Assembly (NCBI GenBank): GCA_030248215.1
Contig: JASANG010000259.1
Coordinates: 186,001 to 250,000 of the forward strand
Length of the DNA: 64,000 nucleotides
Origin: Enoplolaimus lenunculus
Taxonomy: Eukaryota > Nematoda > Enoplea > Enoplida > Thoracostomopsidae
Direction: 5' to 3'
Positions 56,116 to 64,000 of the stretch are shown one piece after another. Within the stretch, counting starts at the first letter, position 1; each line of letters opens with the position of its first letter. A program made the position numbers and the translations under genes. Below the pieces are notes generated by a model that worked only from the letters and a program-made list of their open reading frames with translations, had not been told where the DNA came from and did no database searches.

Positions 56116-57207
56116 CTGAAACCAAAAATATATTTCTTCCTCGCTGAGGTTCATATAAGTTTTGCCAAACATCACCTGTATAACACACAATTTAGGCTAC
56201 TTGTTTAGTTCGCAACCACTTGTGTTAATGTAATAAAAGGCGAAAATCCTTTTACGTGTTTATCTTATTACATATCCCGGGCTTAGACTTCGGCTTACAT
56301 TTAGGCTTATTTTTAGGCTTCAGTTCAGATTCGCTACAAGTACCCAATCAGCGGTAAGACCTGTCCAATTTCAATTAAATCAGTAGTCAACCGATTGCTT
56401 AACAAAACAAAATGTGTCTGTCTTATTAGCAAGTCATACGGTCTATAGTCGTTTGAGGTTATTTTAAAAGCAGACACACATATGCAAACAACATATCAAC
56501 ATCTCATCAAAGAAAATGCACTACTGCGCCTGGCTCTCAATAACAAATCACTTAAACGTCATTTGACAAAAAATATAATTAAAAACACCAAAAAAACTTG
56601 CGAAACAACGTTAAACTTTGCTGCAGTGACAGTTTAACAACAAAACAACACACAACGTTGATACGATTGTAGCTACAGGCCAGTACCGGGGGAACACTGA
56701 TCCTTTACGCACATCCTCGTACTCCCCCCAAACTGAAATTTCATCAACAAAATTAAAAGATTTCTATGCCAGAAAAATATTTTTTCTTTACGACCCGCAG
56801 TAAATCAACCTGCCCTCTAACAAATCTCGATTGGCTGGCTAGGCGTAAACATTGGCACAATAATACAGGAGATGTTTACTAAAGTTTGTTTACGATTTGT
56901 GACATTTCAAATATATCAGAGGGGTTTGAAATGAAATATTTTGCAACAGTTGAGGTTTTCATAAATGGTCAAAGTTTATCTGTAACTTTTAATCATATCA
57001 TAATTATAGCACCCGGATGAGACGGACTGTGAGAAAGTTAACCTAAAATCAGAGACAGAAAATTCCTAAGATTTGCCATTTTTTATAATGATAAGAGTAC
57101 GAAACGTTAAAATATTTCGTCTATCAATAATTAGTTTTCTACGTAAAAAATATCGAAGAACATTGTTTTGCGGTGAGTCTTTCCAATTATGTCGTTGTTA
57201 GAGAAGG

Positions 57208-57618
57208 CAGGGTGTGACCAGAATCAAAAATACCGGAACCGGACAGTTAAAAACCGGAACTGGAAAACAAAGATATTTGTTACCGAAAATTTTATTTTTA
57301 ACGCTATTTGATCGCTTTTGATGCTGTAAACACACCATATAGAATGTCAAAATCCTATAGGAAATGAAGTAGCTCGAAACGTATAATAAATTATGGTGTT
57401 TGGCACAAATTGAAAATTTTGGCAATACACGTGAAGGCAATCTTTGAAAAATAATTTAGGAAAATATGACAATTTTTCGTAAATTTTCGAATGAGAAAAA
57501 TGTTTTAGTCCGAAAATACCATAAAATTGCAGTGAATTAATACTGGATTAATCACCGGAACCGAATACAGAAAAATACCGAATTTCCCTACTGGAACTGG
57601 AATTGCGGTTGCACCCTG
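57208..57618. mobile_element. hAT-like MITE, CCGGAA family
   Basis: The left end CAGGGTGTGACCAGAATC and right end GGAATTGCGGTTGCACCCTG are inverted. CCGGAACCGGACAG and ACCGGAACCGAA words lie near the ends. 411 bp, no ORF; no clear target duplication remains. Confidence 0.75.
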
Positions 57619-60600
57619 GTAGCAGGCATTTGTCTTCTGTTACTTAATACTTGTACACGTAAAAATTATTTTCAAACTTTGAAACACATTCGTAAATTTC
57701 AAGGTTAAAATTATTGAATTTATGATCCATGAACAGACTTGTAAACAAGCTGCTACACTTATATTCTCACACCGAGCAAATAAGCGAAGACAACTAAGCG
57801 TTTCCGTGAATTCCCTGACAAACGTACGCCACGAGAAAGCCCAAACATGTAAAAATTTTCAAAATCGAACCATCTTCGGGCATATACTGGCTGGGAATTG
57901 AGAAACCGAATAATTGTACCGTCGCAGGCCCAAACATACATACCTCATTACTGTACTGAAGTCCCGTTCGTGAGACTTGAATGACAAGTTGCATTTGAAA
58001 CCTTACAATGTCGGTATCTTTTGTGGACAAAAATATTGCTTTAGAGCGCCAATCTGTCTTCAAAAGCGATGGTTGATCAAGCCACAATTTGTTAAAGTGA
58101 ACAAAACTGTTAGATATGTTCAAGGCTTAAAGTTGAAAAGTAAATATTGCTAAATTTTGACTTCACCTTAACAGAAATTTACCAGACAACTTTTCAACAT
58201 TTATCCATTTTATACCCGACATTGCAAAAATTTTATCATTTTACCGCTTTTAAGTATGTTCAGTACATACTTCTTTGAAAACTTTCTCAACTGAAAACGG
58301 GTTAAACATTTATACATAAATATCCGGTTTCCGTTATTTTAACCATGCATACACACCCCGGAATTAACACACAGCCTGGGCAAGATCTGATCCATATTTA
58401 GGTCAATGATAGGTGCTTTTTGGGCCGTAAAAGCACATTATATGTTGCAACCGGATATACAATACAACTTATCGCTCTGTCATGCTGATAAAGAAACGCT
58501 CGTTTCAATTGAAAATCCAACTCCATTTTTAGATATACTTTATAATACAAATACGGAACGGATTCATGGCATGGCCGCGAACATGACCGTTTACACACAA
58601 TATAAATTGTCTTGAAATTTCAAGACTCAAGCACAATTGTCTTTTATTTCAGACATTAATAACCTTAAACAGCTCAGAAAATCGTATCTGAAATGGTTAA
58701 ACCATAAATCTGTTGCATTTAATAAATTACCGTTGCCAATTTATGACATAAATTTCTTCTTTTCAAGAAAAGTTGTCTTAATATTCAAGAGTTAATTTTC
58801 TGATTATGTATGCAAAAAGGTTCGCTCGTTTATATTTTAACGAGTGTATATAAATAGTCAAATTTCAAAGATATTTCGGTTTGAGCTCAGGCTCTCCAAC
58901 CTAAGTTTACGTATTGGACGTATCTTAGGTTGTTGAATTATAGTATTTTGTTGAGCTTTAGCGATCGGAGTCGTTTCCCTGCAAAATCTTTGCCTTGTAT
59001 TTCAAACGTATTTGACTTATAATAAAAAATATCTTTTTGTCTAATCATGATACAAAGTATTAAATTTCACACTTCTAGTGCGCGTTAAGTCCCACAACAA
59101 TTGTCAGTAATTGCCGAAGATATCTGAAAATATGCTTAGGCAGGTCTACTTACGAACCTGAAATTTAAGCAAATCAAAGCTGTTAGGGTCTGAGAACAAT
59201 CATAAGTTCAAAATCAAAACACTTTACTTGTCCAAGAAGAGACTCTTGGCGCATCCGTAAAGTAATGCAATCAAAAATAAAACATGTATTATACTCGGAA
59301 TAATAATTTGCACATCAACACATGACTTAAACACACAAATATACACATACTGTTCAATTTCAGCTTGAGGAGCGTTTAGCCCATTAAAAGTAACATGAAC
59401 CCCACATATTAAAACCAAAGACTCATTAATTACAGTGGCTGTCACAGAGGAACACGAAAACCTTTAGACCTTAGCGGCTCGAAGGTTTAAGCTTACACGA
59501 TGCGACCTACGTTTCGGTTTAGACTTTGGTAGGAAGCTTTTAATTAGCATGGTTCATATGAAAGAACGACAAAAAAATTTCAAAATTTGATAAACATGTG
59601 GCAATGAAAAACATTAATTGCTACTAACAAACTATCTGTCGATTCTGACTAATTTTAAATACTGCAACTTCAGCCAAATCCGTGTTTATTTAATAGGAAA
59701 CTATACATCAATCGGTAAAATTGTAGTAGCTTTTTTCTCATACAACGATGCGCATTTCATAAAAACGTCACAACCTTCAGTTTAAACAACCATGACAATT
59801 AGGCATCATTTACCGCAACCCATTAGTGAAAATGAATGCACCACTAAAAATCCTATTTCATACTGTTAATATGCCACTTACTGAACCTAAACCAGAGTTG
59901 TTGGACGGAAAACATACCGGAAAAAATGCTTTTTCTATTTTGCCCCGAGGGGGTGAAAAAATGGAACAAAATTGAACGTTCCTTACATGAAACTTAAAAA
60001 TATGATATAAAATAGCGTTATTTAAGTGACATTCAACCAATTCACATACCAACAGACTGCAACAATTGCAAAGATTAAAATTCGGGAGTGGAACGATCAT
60101 AGGTCATCAGAAGCTCAAATATGCAAAAAATTTCAAAATCCAACCATTTTTGGGTAAACTTCGGCTCGGACTGGGATAACCGAAACGATCAGAATCCCGG
60201 CTGGCAACAAGCATATGATAAGATGTGCTCCTTTTTAATGATACTGAACTTCATAGCATACATCCTGATTTTTATGTTCTATTGAGTTACAGTATTCACT
60301 ATGAGCGTACAATGAAATATTAACATTATTAACATTTACTATGTTATCTATTCATATGATGATTGCGGCAAATAATGTAAACAACGAAAATTTCAATATA
60401 AAAATTAATCAGATAACAAATACATTCAAACAGTCGACATTAACTCTTTACCTCACAAGTCCAAGTTACAAAATTCAATCCACGAACTTTCGGTTGTAAG
60501 GCGTTAAAAGTCAACGCTTAATTACACCAACTTGGCACTCGAGAAAAAAGGCGCTTACACATCTTGTGACGTAATCGCTTTGGACAGACTCCAATGAGGA

Positions 60601-62354
60601 ACAGGGTCTAAATCAAGACCAATCTGACAATACACCTTTCTATACAAACAAACTTACAACTGACTTCTGAAATCCATTTAAAATATTTTTTGAGTTCGTT
60701 CAACTGACTGAACCCAACTCGTATCCCATTACAATAATTATTGTTGCCAATTGTTTTTGAAATGTTTTTCGACAGCAATGAAAAACACTGAAACTATACC
60801 GCAAACATTATTACTTTACTAAGCAACGAATAATTGCATGCAATATATGTACATATGGCAACTTCAAAAATGTGCAATTAAAAACATAAAACGCATACAT
60901 AAACAAGACATTATTCTGTCAACAACAAAACTGAACTTTACGTCAATAAGACGGCTTGCAAACAGCAAACTAACCAACTTAGAATGGCGTTTCACTGTTT
61001 ATAAATTTTAAATCGCGTCTGTCGCCCGAACGTCGACGTCCATAGCCGTGGTCGAGTACGATACCGCACGGTGACACACTATGACGCATGGTGCCGCACG
61101 ACACGTATGTGGCCACCCTTAACCGCAAATTACGTATATCCTTTTGTGTGGCCACATTACAAATTTTGTGGTAACAAATATATAAGGATCGCAAGATAGT
61201 GACCAGAATTTCCCACGCCTAATTTAAATTAACTACGGGTTGTCCATTAACAGGTTAGCAGAAAACCCAGAAAATGCTCAGTGCTGGAACGGAAATTAGT
61301 CATCGTTCTTCACATACCTAATGGACAGGACTGTCATAAAGTTTCACTTGGAAAATTTAGCGAACACCGTTTTGAATATTGGAATACGCAAATCAGCGAC
61401 TCAAGAGCGGTTTGTAACTATTGCCATACAATGACCTAAAGTAATCACTGCAAAACACGACAGCTCTCGCGACAAGTGCTGTGCCCAAAAAATTTCTAGC
61501 GAATAATTTAAAGTTTCATTTCGCTTTAATATTTGCTACATCGCCTATTTTATCAAGATATGAAACCTTATATCAATTGAATAATTTAGACGCAACCACT
61601 TCGAGCACAACAAAAAATTGATATCAGGTAAATTCATATTTTTTCATGTTTCAAACCACTCGTTTTAATAAAACAAGCAGTACAGCCGCATAACAAAGAT
61701 TCAAAAATAAACCAAAAATACAACAAAAAAGCACATAGCGGAAATGTGAGATAGGCAATAATGAGAATATTACGAGACAGAAATATAGCGAATACCGAAT
61801 GTATTTAGGCTTCTTATAAGATTCAAAATATCAAGGCGAAAAAATAGTAAAACAGTAGTATGAAAACAAAAGATACACTGAAATTGTATAGCACAAAAGA
61901 ATAGAAAATGTGCACATATATAATATAACCAGTGTATAACCAGAAAAAAAGTTTCTAAACAAATTAACGACAATGCACTTTTTAGCATCAAAATTGGCTG
62001 CATTACACCGCACAAACGAATTCGCAGAGAAGTAACAAGAAATTCTGAAGCCACCAAGGAGTTCTAAAGTCCCAACGTATCTGAAAGACTGACTCAAATT
62101 TATCCCATATTACGAAATCATACTGCCACACTGATAATTTTTAACCTAAATTTCAAAAAATGCTTCTGCAAAAGTAGCTACGAATCAATTGTTAGCATCC
62201 AAAAATTTACGTAATAAAGTGATTGACATTTCTATGGCATCTTGTCCGAACGTACTTTTGGTTCTTGGTAATCGAGCGAGCTGTCGTCCTGAGTGTTTGC
62301 CACTAGAATTAGCGCTCGGACAATATATTCTTCATTTGAACTGGCATCACAACG

Positions 62355-63890
62355 TTATGCGCGTTCGCGTAACTCGGGTTCAGATTTGAATTTGCGTCGA
62401 GAAAACAGTAAGTTCTTCAGATTGATGGTGCTAAATTTCCGCTCTCCCCCAGGACTTTTCAGACTTTTCAAGCTACCAATTTTGCTCCAACCAATGATAT
62501 CAAGCCTGAAAACAACAGTATTCACTCAACAGAATGTAAGTGTCTGTGAAGTAGAACCCAAATCAAAAATCAACTGAAGCAGCACAAGAAATTCAGTCGT
62601 ACAATACGGACACAACTCAGCAGGGTGCAAGCGCAATTCCGGTTCCGATTAGAATTCCGATTCAAAACAGGTTCCGATTCCGACTGCACAAATTTGTTGT
62701 GATACGTTGACTAAAAAATTTATTAAATTGCCTTCGGTGAGCTTACTTATTTATAACTAATTGTAGTTTAGCTTTAAAGAACCAAAATTCATATCCAATT
62801 TGTTTTGTGACGTTTTCAAAAATCGGTGCCAGCCAGCAGACACATCTAAATCAATATTACATTTTGTTAACACAAATTATGCGTACAGTCACAAAATTTT
62901 TAGTCCCGATTCCGGTATAAATTTGCTGTTCCGATTCCAATTGCGGTATAATCCAGTTCCGCTTTGTACCCTGCTACTCAGTCATGTTCGTAATTGATAT
63001 CAGGAGATTAAAGCACTAACCACTGACACCATGAGGATGAAAAAATAACTCTACTGAAATAAAAACATAACTTTTTCATTGAAGGAAAATGAATAATAAT
63101 GCACTAAACGTTACAACCCCTTTCGCTTTTACATCGTATTGTACAGACATTTTTAGAGAGACAAACACACAACAAAGGCGCTACTAACTATAAATCTAGA
63201 ACACTAAACGTGTACTAGATGCATGCTAATCCATTAGATCATGCCAGACAAAGAATGCGTACACGGTCTGAATTTCATCACTAAAAGAACTATCACCCTT
63301 CAAAACATCAGTAAAATTTAAACAGCAGGCAATATTGGCCAAAAAATGTTACAAATTTCAATTAACATGCCCAAAAATTAAAAAGCCAGCATAGTTAACA
63401 AAAATATTTGATTTTTCATTTAAAATACCGCTTCCGTTCGAAAAGCAACTCACTGTCTGGAATGATGATGCTTCCTCCGTGACGGCAGGACACCAGGATG
63501 GACCGGCAACTGTTGTTCACGACGTTTGCTTTTCATCGCGTCGTTTTCTGCCTTACCTTGGCCACCGGCACAACTTCCGGACTGTGTACTGCTCACTGAT
63601 CCACTACTCGTCGTTGAATTATTAGTCGCATAACCCGATGACGAGTCTGCAACATTTCCAGTCACTCCAAGAGTTTCGCCAACTGAACTGGACCCACTAT
63701 TATCATCACCAACACCGCCATTAGCCGAATGTGATTTTTTCACAGGTTGTTGTGGAGTGACCAGAACAAGGACCAGGCGTTCACTGTTTACGCCGCGACG
63801 TATCAAATCAACCACACGCTCATGTGAGGCCCATTTGGTATCGCTATCGCCAATTGCAACAATAATATCGCCGACACGCACGCCGCGAGT
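62355..63890 (-). CDS. PDZ-domain protein, C-terminal two exons (5' part outside the window)
   Basis: Minus-strand exons are 63890-63454 and 62505-62355. The first ends in phase 2 at a GTGAGT donor, and the second begins after TTTTCAG with the matching phase and runs to TAA. Exon 63890 opens inside a PDZ domain: GVRVGDIIVAIGDSDTKW, then SHERVVDLIRRG and RLVLVLVTPQQP, that is the alpha-1 to beta-6 part. A long Ser/Gly/Thr-rich linker and a basic stretch (RRKHHHSRQ) follow, then a 50-residue basic tail ending SRRKFKSEPELRERA. The GLGF loop must be encoded upstream. PDZ proteins assemble signalling complexes by binding C-terminal peptides. Tamalin/CYTIP-type or PDZ-RhoGEF-type PDZ domains look similar here, but family cannot be decided. 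The intron contains a hAT MITE. Confidence 0.75.
62621..62973. mobile_element. hAT-type MITE, GATTCCGA family, in the PDZ gene intron
   Basis: It starts CAGGGTGCAAGCGCAATTCC and ends AGTTCCGCTTTGTACCCTG, flanked by CAACTCAG and CTACTCAG (7 of 8). GGTTCCGATTAGAATTCCGA words lie near the left, and the interior matches 25820-26034. 353 bp, no ORF. Confidence 0.82.
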
Positions 63891-64000
63891 CTACAACAAT
63901 ACATTTTAGTCGCAGTCAGTAGTTTTAACAACATACCAAAAGTTAAATAGGTCAACCACCAGTCAAACGTGCAAGTTCTTGCACTGAAAAGTCGTGACAC

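Larger units (their letters stand above)
55444..62354. other. Intergenic region between HSF and the PDZ gene
   Basis: Seven kilobases without a firmly recognised gene. Contents: a tRNA-derived SINE (55713-55795), a possible spliced exon (56012-56115), a CCGGAA-type MITE (57208-57618), a dispersed repeat shared with borealin intron 2 (about 60080-60310) and a CpG-rich patch (about 60980-61130). The HSF promoter should lie just above 55443. Open frames elsewhere are AT-rich and show no domain. Confidence 0.55.

Noticed and set aside
57794-58123. Minus-strand ORF with a GTATGT after SRTGLQYSNE, looked at as an HSF or PDZ-gene exon
   Set aside because: Part of it (about 57840-57900) matches the dispersed repeat at 60080-60310. 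No domain is recognisable and no phase-compatible partner was found.
62293-62534. Plus-strand exon-like blocks (YSSFELASQRYARSRNSG.. and TFQTFQATNFAPTN..) each followed by GTAAGT
   Set aside because: The minus strand of the same bases gives an exon whose acceptor and phase match the preceding PDZ exon exactly and which ends in a stop. The plus-strand frames lack a start and partner exons.

Overview
This is eukaryotic, intron-rich, AT-rich nuclear DNA from an invertebrate animal. Five protein-coding genes can be rebuilt exon by exon from homology and matching splice phases. They are one MSP-domain ER protein on the plus strand (MOSPD1/3 type) and four genes on the minus strand: beta-tubulin, borealin, a heat shock factor and the 3' end of a PDZ-domain protein. 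All five are animal-type genes: borealin and the MOSPD type point to metazoa, and beta-tubulin carries Phe-200 rather than the vertebrate Tyr. The phylum cannot be fixed from this sequence.

Layout. 1-5.6 kb: repeat-rich flank with MITE-like elements, tandem duplications and tRNA-derived SINEs. 5.6-13.8 kb (+): MOSPD, six exons, 323 codons. 13.8-17 kb: intergenic, with two short inverted-repeat elements and a 158-bp tandem duplication. 17-26.7 kb (-): beta-tubulin, nine exons, 447 codons. 26.7-31.4 kb: intergenic with SINEs and hAT-type MITEs. 31.4-39.5 kb (-): borealin, six exons, 274 codons. 39.5-44.8 kb: intergenic, with a SINE, TIR elements and a piggyBac-like MITE. 44.8-55.4 kb (-): HSF, about twelve exons and roughly 1,283 codons. 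55.4-62.4 kb: intergenic. 62.4-64 kb (-): last two coding exons of a PDZ gene whose 5' part lies beyond the window.

Most of the remaining DNA is non-autonomous transposon sequence. At least four families share hAT hallmarks: ends like CAGGG or (T)AGGGATG and 8-bp target-site duplications, several of them perfect. Each family carries its own short word repeated near its ends (CCGGAA, CCGAAT, GGTCTC or GCCGAT). Elements are nested in one another and sit close to exons. No transposase, reverse transcriptase, true tRNA gene, rRNA or CRISPR was seen.

The genes are unrelated in pathway (ER contact-site tethering, microtubules, chromosomal passenger complex, heat-shock transcription), so this is ordinary animal gene order, not an operon. 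The unusual material is the transposon landscape, the very long HSF, a likely GC-AG intron in borealin, and a MITE whose target duplication touches a borealin splice donor.
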